Shown: one piece after another, positions 16,483-24,438 of the stretch
How positions within the stretch are numbered: the first letter of the stretch is position 1
Layout: every line of letters starts with the position of its first letter
From: CAVOHU01 sp963843385
GTDB lineage: Bacteria; Acidobacteriota; Vicinamibacteria; Vicinamibacterales; JAKQTR01
DNA: 64,000 nucleotides
NCBI GenBank assembly: GCA_963843385.1
Contig: CAWJJY010000007.1
Coordinates: forward strand, 186,001 to 250,000
Reading direction: 5' to 3'
The notes under the pieces: generated by a model
Databases searched by the model: none
The model's input: the letters and a program-made list of their open reading frames with translations, nothing else
Told to the model about the DNA's origin: nothing
Translations under genes and position numbers: made by a program

Positions 16483-17787
16483 ATGGCGGAACCCCCATCG
16501 ACGAGCGGCCTCATCTACGACTGGAACACGGCCGGCAATGGCTATCCACACCGGGACCACCCGATCGAGTTCGACGATGAGTCGCTGCGGGACGGGCTGC
16601 AATCGCCGTCGGTCAAGGATCCCGACATCGGGACAAAGATACGGCTCCTGCACCTGATGGACAGGCTCGGCATCCACAGCGTGGATCTCGGCCTGCCCGG
16701 CGCCGGGCCGCGTGCGCGGGCCGACGTCACGGAGCTGTGCCTCGAGATCCAGCGGTCGAACCTGCGCATCCGGCCGAACTGCGCCGTGCGCACGGTCATC
16801 GACGACGTGGCCTCGCTCGCGCGGATTTCGCAGCGGGTCGGCATGACCATCGAGTCCGCCATGTTCATCGGGTCGTCGCCCATCCGGCAGCTCGCCGAGG
16901 ACTGGCCGCTCGACTACATGCTGAAGCTGACCGATGAGGCCGTCTCGTACTCGGTGAAGAACGGCCTGCCCGTCATGTACGTGACCGAGGACACCTGCCG
17001 CGCGATGCCGGACACGATCCGCCGGTTGTTCCGGTGCGCGATCAACGCCGGAGCGACCCGGTTGTGCGTCGCCGACACGGTCGGCCACATTACGCCCCGT
17101 GGCGTGCGCAACCTGATCCCGTATGTCCTCCAGCTGATCAAGGAGACCGATCCGTCCATCAAGCTCGACTGGCACGGCCACAACGACCGCGGCCTCGGCG
17201 TGATCAACACGATCACCGCCATGACCTCGGGCGTCGATCGCCTGCACGCCACGGCGCTCGGGATCGGGGAACGGGTCGGCAACTGCTCGATGGATCAGCT
17301 CCTCATCAACCTGCGCCTGATGGGCTACATCGACACCGACCTGTTGCCGCTTCGCGAGTACGTGGAGACAGCCAGCCACGCCACGGGCGTGCCCATTCCG
17401 ATCAACTACCCCGTCTTCGGCGTGGACGCGTTCCGCACGGCGACCGGCGTGCACGCCGCGGCGATCATCAAGGCAAAGCGGAAGGGCGACGATTACCTGG
17501 CAGACCGCATCTACTCGGGCGTGCCGGCCGGCATGGTCGGCACGAGCCAGCGCATCGAGGTCGGCTTCATGTCCGGGATGTCCAATGTGGTCCACTGGCT
17601 GCACGAACACGGGATCGAACCGAAAGAGAACCTGGCCGAGGCCATCCTCCGCGCGGCGAAAGAATCGAACCGCGTGCTGACCGAAGAGGAACTGCTGCAG
17701 GTCTGCAAGTTCGTGGAGATGCAGGTCGACGAGCCGCTGAAGCTCGACACGCTGCAGAGCTGGAAGAAGGAAGTCGCCGGGTCGTAG
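16483..17787 (+). CDS. Isopropylmalate-synthase-like (HMGL/DRE-TIM) carbon-carbon bond enzyme
   Basis: Member of the DRE-TIM metallolyase family, which condenses acyl-CoA with 2-oxo acids or cleaves related bonds. The 434 residues carry the metal and substrate motifs: SLRDGLQSP near residue 30, LDWHGHNDRGLG with the metal-binding histidines, and the GVHAAAII segment. The barrel is followed by a helical segment only; the allosteric leucine-binding domain of LeuA is missing. This fits the homocitrate/citramalate/short isopropylmalate synthase group or a catabolic relative. It starts 115 bases downstream of the TetR gene, so joint control is likely. Whether it acts in leucine-type synthesis or in acyl-CoA catabolism cannot be settled here. 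Confidence 0.8.
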   Translation: MAEPPSTSGLIYDWNTAGNGYPHRDHPIEFDDESLRDGLQSPSVKDPDIGTKIRLLHLMDRLGIHSVDLGLPGAGPRARADVTELCLEIQRSNLRIRPNCAVRTVIDDVASLARISQRVGMTIESAMFIGSSPIRQLAEDWPLDYMLKLTDEAVSYSVKNGLPVMYVTEDTCRAMPDTIRRLFRCAINAGATRLCVADTVGHITPRGVRNLIPYVLQLIKETDPSIKLDWHGHNDRGLGVINTITAMTSGVDRLHATALGIGERVGNCSMDQLLINLRLMGYIDTDLLPLREYVETASHATGVPIPINYPVFGVDAFRTATGVHAAAIIKAKRKGDDYLADRIYSGVPAGMVGTSQRIEVGFMSGMSNVVHWLHEHGIEPKENLAEAILRAAKESNRVLTEEELLQVCKFVEMQVDEPLKLDTLQSWKKEVAGS

Positions 17788-17789
17788 GA

Positions 17790-20609
17790 ATGAGGACTAT
17801 GACGATGATCGACAATGGCATCCGTCGGCGGCGGTTCACTTCGGGCCTGGGACCAGGTTCCGACCGGCCCGGGGCATGGCGTTCATTCACGCTCGCGGCG
17901 GGCGCGCTGGCCTGTCTCAGCGTGGCCGTCCTCCCGGCTCAGTCCCCGAAGCAGGTCGCCGTGCCGAAGCCGCCTGCTCCTGCCGCCGCGCCGGCATCGG
18001 CGGCGCCGTCCGCGCAACCGCCCATCATCGATCGGACCCTGTTCTTCGGCGACCCCGAGGTGTCGGGCGCGCAGATCTCCCCGGATGGCCGCTTCCTGGC
18101 GTTCGTCAAGCCGTTCAAGGGCACCCGCAACGTGTGGGTCAAGGGCATCACGGAACCCTTCAGCGCCGCGCGTCCCGTCACGGCCGACCTCACGCGGCCG
18201 GTCAGCGCATACTTCTGGAGCCGCGACGGCAAGTTCATCCTCTACGCCCAGGACCAGGCCGGGGACGAGAACTACAACGTCTACGCGGTCGACCCTGCCG
18301 CCAGGCCGGCCGCCGGGGCTGAGGTTCCCGCGGCGCGCAACCTCACGGGGGTGAAAGGCGTGCGGACCTTCATCTACGAAGTGCCCAAGAGCGATCCCGA
18401 CGCGATGTTCGTCGGCCTGAACGACCGCGACAAGGCCTGGCACGACCTCTACAAGGTGAAGATCTCGACCGGAGAGCGGACGCTCGTTCGCAGGAACTCC
18501 GATCGGATCAGCGGCTGGGTCTTCGACCTGAAGGGCAACCTGCGCCTGGCAACCCGGACGGCAGACAGCGGCGACACCGAGGTGCTGCGCGTCGATCCGG
18601 GCCGACTGGTGTCCGTCTACTCGTGCTCGGTCTTCGAGACCTGTGGGCCGCTGCGATTCAACAAGGACGGCAGGCGCGTCTACATGGAAACGAACAAGGG
18701 CGACCGCGTCGACCTGACGCGGCTGGTGCTGTTCGATCCCGAGACCTCGAAGGAAGAGCTGGTCGAATCCGACCCGTTGAACCGGGTCGACTTCGGCAGC
18801 GCCGTCTTCTCCGATCTGACCAACGACCTGCTGCTGACGGTATACACCGACGACAAGGCGCGCCCCTACTTCAAGGACAAGGCGCTCGGGGCCGACTACG
18901 CGCGGCTCAAGCAGCAACTGCCGGGCAAGGAGATTACGCTCGGCTCATCGACCGATGACGAGAAGGTGTGGCTCGTGTCGGCCACCAGCGATACCGAGCC
19001 CGGCGAGCGATACCTGTTCGACCGTGCGACCAAGCGGCTCACGCTCCAGTACCGCGTCTACGAGAAGCTCGTGAGAGGCGATCTCGCCCCGATGAGGGCG
19101 GTGAAGTACGTCTCATCAGATGGACTCGAGATACCTGCCTACCTGACACTGCCGAAGGGCGTGCCCGCGAAGAATCTGCCGGCCGTGATCCTGCCGCATG
19201 GCGGGCCCTGGGCGCGTGACACCTGGGGCTACAGCGCGTTCACGCAGTTTCTCGCGAACCGCGGCTACGCCGTGCTCCAGCCGAACTTCCGGGGTTCCAC
19301 CGGCTACGGCAAGCGGTTCCTGAACGCCGGGAACAGGCAGTGGGGCGACAAGATGCAGGACGACATCACGTGGGGCGCGAAGTACCTCGCGACGCAGGGT
19401 GTCGATCCAAAGCGAATCGGCATCATGGGCGGCTCCTATGGCGGGTACGCCACGCTGGCGGGCGTGGCGTTCACGCCCGACGTGTACGCCGCTGCCGTGT
19501 CAATCGTCGGCCCGTCCAACCTCATCACTCTGCTCGAGTCGATCCCTCCGTACTGGGAAGCTGGCCGCAAGGTCTTCAACGAGCGGATGGGCGACCCCTC
19601 GACGCCCGGCGGCAAGGCCCAACTGGAGCGGCAGTCGCCGCTCAACTCCGCCAACCGGATCAAGACGCCGCTGATGGTCGTGCAGGGCGCAAACGATCCG
19701 AGGGTGAACAAGGCGGAGTCGGACCAGATTGTCATCGCGCTCCGGGACAGGGGCTTCCCGGTCGAGTACATCGTCGCGCCGGACGAAGGCCACGGCTTCG
19801 CCCGCCCCGTGAACAACCTCGCGATGTTCGCGGCTGCCGAGAAGTTCCTGGCCTCGAGACTCGGCGGCCGGTTTCAGCCCGGCATGACACCGGAAGTCGA
19901 AAAGCGTCTCGGCGAGATCTCGGTCGATCCGAAGAGCGTGAAGCTGGCGGCGCGTGCTGCTGCCGAAGCGGACGCCCCGAAGATCGCCGCCGGGCTCCAG
20001 CCCGGCACTGCGAACTACAAGGCCAGGATCGACATGGGAGGCCAGGGCATCGACCTCGCGATCGTCTCCGAGATCAAGGACGACGAGAGCGGCTGGGTCG
20101 TCACCGAGTCGGCCTCGACCCCGATGGGACAAACCGTGGATCGAACCGTGCTCGCGAAGGACACCCTCGTCGTGATGAAGCGAACCACGACACAGGGCCC
20201 GGTGTCGATCGACTTCGAGACCAAGGGCAACCGGGCGACCGGCACCATGAAGCTGCCCGGGCAGGATCGGCCAATCGCCGTGGACTTGGGCGGTCCGCTG
20301 TTCGCCGACGGCGCCGGCGGGTACTTTGCCGTTGCGGCGCTGCCGCTCGCCGAGGGCTACACGACCAGCTTCCGGAACTTCGACCTCCAGACTCAGAAGG
20401 TCGCCATCGTCGAGTTGAAAGTGACCGGCAGCGAGCAGGTGACGGTGCCGGCCGGCGCCTTCGACTGCTACAGGGTCGAGTTGCTGACGACCGGCAGCGG
20501 CGCCAAGACGACCGTGTGGGTGTCCAAGGCCGATCGGAAGCCCGTGAAGATCGCGGCGGTGATGCCGGCGATGAATGGAGCCACGCTGACCGCCGAACTT
20601 CAGAAGTAA
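17790..20609 (+). CDS. S9 prolyl-oligopeptidase family peptidase with extra C-terminal domain
   Basis: Secreted serine peptidase of 939 residues. A signal peptide or anchor lies at about 33-51 after a long basic n-region. A beta-propeller (about 80-420) and an alpha/beta hydrolase domain follow. The catalytic triad is visible as S549 (GGSYGGY), D636 (NDPRVNK) and H668 (DEGHGF). A second domain of about 230 residues follows (710-939, beta-rich, ending MNGATLTAELQK) that normal S9 enzymes lack; it resembles DUF3108-like exported domains. The ATG at 17790 begins two bases after the previous stop; ATG 17799 and 17805 are alternatives. The frame is open far upstream but overlaps the preceding gene. 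The next gene is also an S9 peptidase. Confidence 0.88.
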   Translation: MRTMTMIDNGIRRRRFTSGLGPGSDRPGAWRSFTLAAGALACLSVAVLPAQSPKQVAVPKPPAPAAAPASAAPSAQPPIIDRTLFFGDPEVSGAQISPDGRFLAFVKPFKGTRNVWVKGITEPFSAARPVTADLTRPVSAYFWSRDGKFILYAQDQAGDENYNVYAVDPAARPAAGAEVPAARNLTGVKGVRTFIYEVPKSDPDAMFVGLNDRDKAWHDLYKVKISTGERTLVRRNSDRISGWVFDLKGNLRLATRTADSGDTEVLRVDPGRLVSVYSCSVFETCGPLRFNKDGRRVYMETNKGDRVDLTRLVLFDPETSKEELVESDPLNRVDFGSAVFSDLTNDLLLTVYTDDKARPYFKDKALGADYARLKQQLPGKEITLGSSTDDEKVWLVSATSDTEPGERYLFDRATKRLTLQYRVYEKLVRGDLAPMRAVKYVSSDGLEIPAYLTLPKGVPAKNLPAVILPHGGPWARDTWGYSAFTQFLANRGYAVLQPNFRGSTGYGKRFLNAGNRQWGDKMQDDITWGAKYLATQGVDPKRIGIMGGSYGGYATLAGVAFTPDVYAAAVSIVGPSNLITLLESIPPYWEAGRKVFNERMGDPSTPGGKAQLERQSPLNSANRIKTPLMVVQGANDPRVNKAESDQIVIALRDRGFPVEYIVAPDEGHGFARPVNNLAMFAAAEKFLASRLGGRFQPGMTPEVEKRLGEISVDPKSVKLAARAAAEADAPKIAAGLQPGTANYKARIDMGGQGIDLAIVSEIKDDESGWVVTESASTPMGQTVDRTVLAKDTLVVMKRTTTQGPVSIDFETKGNRATGTMKLPGQDRPIAVDLGGPLFADGAGGYFAVAALPLAEGYTTSFRNFDLQTQKVAIVELKVTGSEQVTVPAGAFDCYRVELLTTGSGAKTTVWVSKADRKPVKIAAVMPAMNGATLTAELQK

Positions 20610-20898
20610 GCACCCGGTAGGTGCGTGTGCCGACGAGGTTCACGCAGCCGTCAGCCCAGGGCATGCACTGGAACCGGGGACTGTTTCATCATCGCGCACG
20701 CCGCGGGGGGCTGAGCCGCCTGACTCCGCGCCTGTGATCTCTCGCTCCCGCCTGCTGTTCGGCCGACTCCCTATCCAGAGTTTTCCGATCGGGCAAAGTG
20801 AGGCAGCGACCTATCTTCTGGATGGACTCCGGGTCCGCGAGGTAGGATTCGTGCTTCGTCGTGCGCGTGTACGCACCCACACAGGAAGGAGACCGCAC

Positions 20899-23800
20899 GT
20901 GATCCACCCCGCCCTCAGGCCCGACACGGGCCGACGGCTCGCCATACTCCTCGTTGCGCTGGCCGTCTCGCTTGGCCTCGCCTACTCGTGGCCCGCCGCG
21001 CAGTCGCCGGCTTCAGCCTCGGCCGCAGCCAAGAAGGCCCTCACAGTCGACGATTACGTGAAGTGGCGGAATATTGCCAACCAGGAACTCTCGGGTGACG
21101 GCAACTGGGCCGCCTACGTGCTGCAGCTCTCCAACACGGTGGCCACCGAGGCCAAGCCGGTCCAGCATCTCCTCAACCTTGCGACGGACAAGGACATCGA
21201 GATCGCGAACGCGACGGGCGGAAGGTTCTCTGCGGATTCCCGGTGGTTCGCGTACGAGGTCGATCCAAGCGGTGGGCGAGGCGGGCGCGGAGGCCGGGGT
21301 GGAACCGGACCCGGCACACCGCCGGCAGGCGGTACGGCCCCCTCGGGCGACACGTCCCCGGGTGGTGGCTCCCAGCCAGGCACGACCAGCCAGCCTCCCG
21401 CAGGCGGGCAGCCTGGCGCCGGCGCTTCGTCTGGAAGCGGGAGCCAGGCGGGTGGCGGGCAGGGAACCCAGGGGGGACGTGGAGCGGCCACTCCGCCGCC
21501 GCCTCCGCCGCAGCGCGCCGAGTTGCGCAATCTCGCGACGGGCGCCCTGCAATCCTGGCAGGAAGTCGAGTCGTTCACGTTCTCCGCGAATTCCACCCAC
21601 CTGATCCTCAAGCGTCGCAGGCCTGCGACCGGCTCGGGAACTGGCGGGCGTGGCGGAACGGGCACGGAAGCGCCTGCGGCCCCTGGCATCGCGCCTGGCG
21701 CTGCGCCAGGTGCCGGCGCGGCCCAGACACCGGCGGGGCCTGCGGGAGTTGACGTCACCGTCCACAGTCTCTCGACGGGGCGTGATCTGCTGCTCGGCAG
21801 TGTCGGCGATATCGCGTTCAACAAGTCGGGCGAGCTGCTGGCCTTCACTGTCGACGCCGCAGCAAAGGACAGCAACGGCCTGTTCATCCTCGATCTGCGG
21901 AACGGGAAATTGAACACGCTCGACAACGACGCCCGCACCTACGCACGCCTCGCGTGGAGCGAGGACGGGACGGCGCTTGCGGTGCTCAAGGGCAAGGACG
22001 TCGAGAAGATGCGGGAGAAGGACAATCTCCTGGTCGCGTTTCCGAACGTGCAGGCGGCGCTCGACAAGGACCCGTCGCCCGTCGTCCTCGATCCGTCCAA
22101 GGCGGCTGGTTTCCAGAAAGGGTGGGTGGTCAGCGATCGGGCGGCGCTCACGTGGAGCGACGACAAGAAGCGGGTGTTCTTCGGGATGAAGGAGCAGGTC
22201 GCGGCGCCCGACACGACACGACGGAGGAACACCGACGAGGTCGCCGACGTGGACGTCTGGAACTCGATCGACGAGCGCGTGCAATCGATGCAGATGATCC
22301 GCGCCGAACAGGATCGGAACTTCACGTTCCGGCAGGCGTTCGACGTGTCGGCGAACAGGTACGTCCGCCTCGCGGATGCGACGATGCGCGATCTCGACGT
22401 GGCGGTAGACGGCCGATGGGCCGTGGGGCGCGACACGCGCGGCTACATCCACGACCACAAACGCGCGGCAGCAGACCTGTACCGGGTGAACACCACAACG
22501 GGCGAGCGCACGTTGATCCTGAAGAACCAGATGATCAACACGTCGACCGGCAATCATACGTTCGGCATTTCTCCAGACGGCCACTACTTCCTCTACTGGC
22601 GCGACGAAAAACTGCAGGCATACGATCTCGATGCGGCCGCCTCGCGGACCATTGGCATCAGCAAGCCCCCGGTGAGCTTCGTCGACCTGGAATTCGATCA
22701 TCCGGGCCCGAAGCCCTCCTATGGCATCGCCGGGTACACGAGCGACGGCAAGTCGGCGATCGTCAACAATCAGTACGATCTGTGGCAGGTGCCGCTCGAC
22801 GGTTCGGCACCAACGAACCTGACCTCCGGCGTCGGCAGCAAGAACGAGATTCGATTCCGGTACGTCAGGACCGAGCCGCTCGATCAGCCCGGCGGCGGCC
22901 CAGGCGGAGGCCAGCCCGGCGGCGGGCGCGGGGGCGGTGCCGGCGCGGCACGCGCGACCATCGATTTGTCGAAGCCCGTCACGCTGTCCGCCTTCGGAGA
23001 GTGGACCAAGAAGGCGGGGTTCTACGAGCTGGCCGGCGGCAAGCTGAGAGAAATCGTGTACGAGGACGCCGCATTCAGCAACCCCGTGAAAGCGGCCAAG
23101 GCGGACAAGTTCCTCTTCACGCGACAGACCTTCGCCGAGTTTCCAGACCTGCGTGTCTCCGGCCCGGATTTCAAGGTCTCCAGGAAGATCAGCAACGCCA
23201 ACCCGCAGCAGGCGGAGTATCTCTGGGGCCACCGCATCCTGTTCGATTTCAAGAACAAGAAGGGATTGCGACTGCAGGGAATCCTGGCATTGCCCGACGA
23301 CTTCAAGCCGGGCGAGCGGCGGCCGATGGTCGTCAACTTCTACGAGAAGAACTCCCAGAACCTGCATCGCTACTCCGCGCCGTCCTACCTGAGCAGCATG
23401 GGATCCTCGCCGATCCAGCTGGTGACCGAGGGCTACATCACCATGCTTCCCGACGTGCACTTCAATACCGGCGCGTCACACAGCGACATGCTCGAGTGTG
23501 TCGAGGCGGCGACGAGGAAAGTCATCGAGATGGGCTACGTCGATCCCAGGCACATCGGGCTCAACGGGCACAGCTACGGCGGCGAAGGTGCGGCGTTCAT
23601 CGGCACCAGGTCGCGGCTCTTCGCAGCGGTCGGCATGGGAGCGGGCGTGGTCGATCTCTACTTCGATTTCTTCCAGAACTGGGGATGGGCCTACGCCGTG
23701 AGCGGCGGATCCGGTGCGAACGCCTTCGACTACTACCTCTACAGCCAGGGCCGGGAGGGCGCGACGCCCTGGGACAAGCCCGAGATGTACATGTTCGAGT

Positions 23801-24114
23801 CGGCGCTCACGCATGCGCCGGAGGTGACGGCGCCGTTCCTCATCATGCACGGCGGGTCGGATCCCACCGTGCCGTTCACCAACGGGCTCGCCTTCTACAA
23901 CGCCCTGCGGTACCTGGGGAAGCCGGCCGTCTTCCTCGCGTATCCGAACGAGGGGCACGGTCTGCGCGGGCTGGCCAACCGGAAGGATCTGACGATCCGG
24001 TATTTCCAGTTCTTCAATCACTACCTCAAGGGCGCTCCGGCGCCGAAGTGGATGAGCGAAGGCGTGCCATTCCTCGACAAGGACGCGAACCGCGATCCGC
24101 GAGCGACGAAGTAG
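20899..24114 (+). CDS. S9 peptidase with glycine/proline-rich inserts in the propeller
   Basis: Large exported serine peptidase of 1071 residues. The signal peptide is at about 13-36 (LAILLVALAVSLGLAYSWPAAQ). The N-terminal propeller is interrupted by three low-complexity Gly/Pro/Ala-rich stretches (about 125-208, 247-283 and 663-686), probably flexible loops between blades. The C-terminal alpha/beta hydrolase domain has S892 (GHSYGGEG), D988 (GGSDPTVP) and H1020 (NEGHGL). GTG 20899 is the start because AGGAGA precedes it by about seven bases; the open frame upstream has no signal. It is probably a periplasmic or surface peptidase for scavenging peptides, as inferred from family and export. 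Confidence 0.88.
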   Translation: MIHPALRPDTGRRLAILLVALAVSLGLAYSWPAAQSPASASAAAKKALTVDDYVKWRNIANQELSGDGNWAAYVLQLSNTVATEAKPVQHLLNLATDKDIEIANATGGRFSADSRWFAYEVDPSGGRGGRGGRGGTGPGTPPAGGTAPSGDTSPGGGSQPGTTSQPPAGGQPGAGASSGSGSQAGGGQGTQGGRGAATPPPPPPQRAELRNLATGALQSWQEVESFTFSANSTHLILKRRRPATGSGTGGRGGTGTEAPAAPGIAPGAAPGAGAAQTPAGPAGVDVTVHSLSTGRDLLLGSVGDIAFNKSGELLAFTVDAAAKDSNGLFILDLRNGKLNTLDNDARTYARLAWSEDGTALAVLKGKDVEKMREKDNLLVAFPNVQAALDKDPSPVVLDPSKAAGFQKGWVVSDRAALTWSDDKKRVFFGMKEQVAAPDTTRRRNTDEVADVDVWNSIDERVQSMQMIRAEQDRNFTFRQAFDVSANRYVRLADATMRDLDVAVDGRWAVGRDTRGYIHDHKRAAADLYRVNTTTGERTLILKNQMINTSTGNHTFGISPDGHYFLYWRDEKLQAYDLDAAASRTIGISKPPVSFVDLEFDHPGPKPSYGIAGYTSDGKSAIVNNQYDLWQVPLDGSAPTNLTSGVGSKNEIRFRYVRTEPLDQPGGGPGGGQPGGGRGGGAGAARATIDLSKPVTLSAFGEWTKKAGFYELAGGKLREIVYEDAAFSNPVKAAKADKFLFTRQTFAEFPDLRVSGPDFKVSRKISNANPQQAEYLWGHRILFDFKNKKGLRLQGILALPDDFKPGERRPMVVNFYEKNSQNLHRYSAPSYLSSMGSSPIQLVTEGYITMLPDVHFNTGASHSDMLECVEAATRKVIEMGYVDPRHIGLNGHSYGGEGAAFIGTRSRLFAAVGMGAGVVDLYFDFFQNWGWAYAVSGGSGANAFDYYLYSQGREGATPWDKPEMYMFESALTHAPEVTAPFLIMHGGSDPTVPFTNGLAFYNALRYLGKPAVFLAYPNEGHGLRGLANRKDLTIRYFQFFNHYLKGAPAPKWMSEGVPFLDKDANRDPRATK

Positions 24115-24438
24115 CCCGGTCAGGGGTCGGTGGGGACTCAGCAACGGCATGCGCCGGCCGTGCCGCGTGGGAATCCGCTCCGACCCCTGAACTCGGGCCC
24201 GGCACCGGCGCGTCCGCCGTGCCACGATGTTCGGGATCTTGCGCGTCCTCAGCAGGGGGTTGAACGTCTCGAGGGCTTTCTCAACCAGCGCATCGAACTG
24301 GCTCTCGCAATACCGGACAAAGCGATCGTCCACGCCTTCGGCCGGGCCGTTGGACTGAAAGTGCGCTGCAAGGAGCCGCTTCGCTTCCTCGCCGTCAATC
24401 GGTCATCCGGTGCCCGCCCGCTCACAGCCACAGTCTGA
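24115..24438. other. Convergent intergenic region
   Basis: Gap of 324 bases between the ends of the S9 peptidase (plus) and the second kinase gene (minus). It contains a protein-like minus-strand fragment at 24225-24402 (listed separately). No obvious terminator hairpin was found. Confidence 0.35.
24225..24402 (-). pseudogene. Unidentified gene fragment
   Basis: One minus-strand frame of about 59 codons reads like real protein rather than a shadow frame: EEAKRLLAAHFQ, then DDRFVRYCESQFDALVEKAL, then PLLRTRKIPNIV. It has no start codon of its own (an in-frame stop lies just upstream), and resemblance to protein ends near 24225. I do not recognise the family. It may be a leftover of a gene disrupted when the kinase locus was rearranged. 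Confidence 0.3.

Noticed and set aside
17034..17789. Upstream extension of the first S9 peptidase frame
   Set aside because: Overlaps the isopropylmalate-synthase-like gene in another frame and is Arg/His-rich; the signal peptide begins only after 17790.
21013..23460. 815-codon minus-strand open frame
   Set aside because: Lies antisense to the S9 peptidase, whose signal peptide, motifs and start site are clear; composition is that of a shadow frame.
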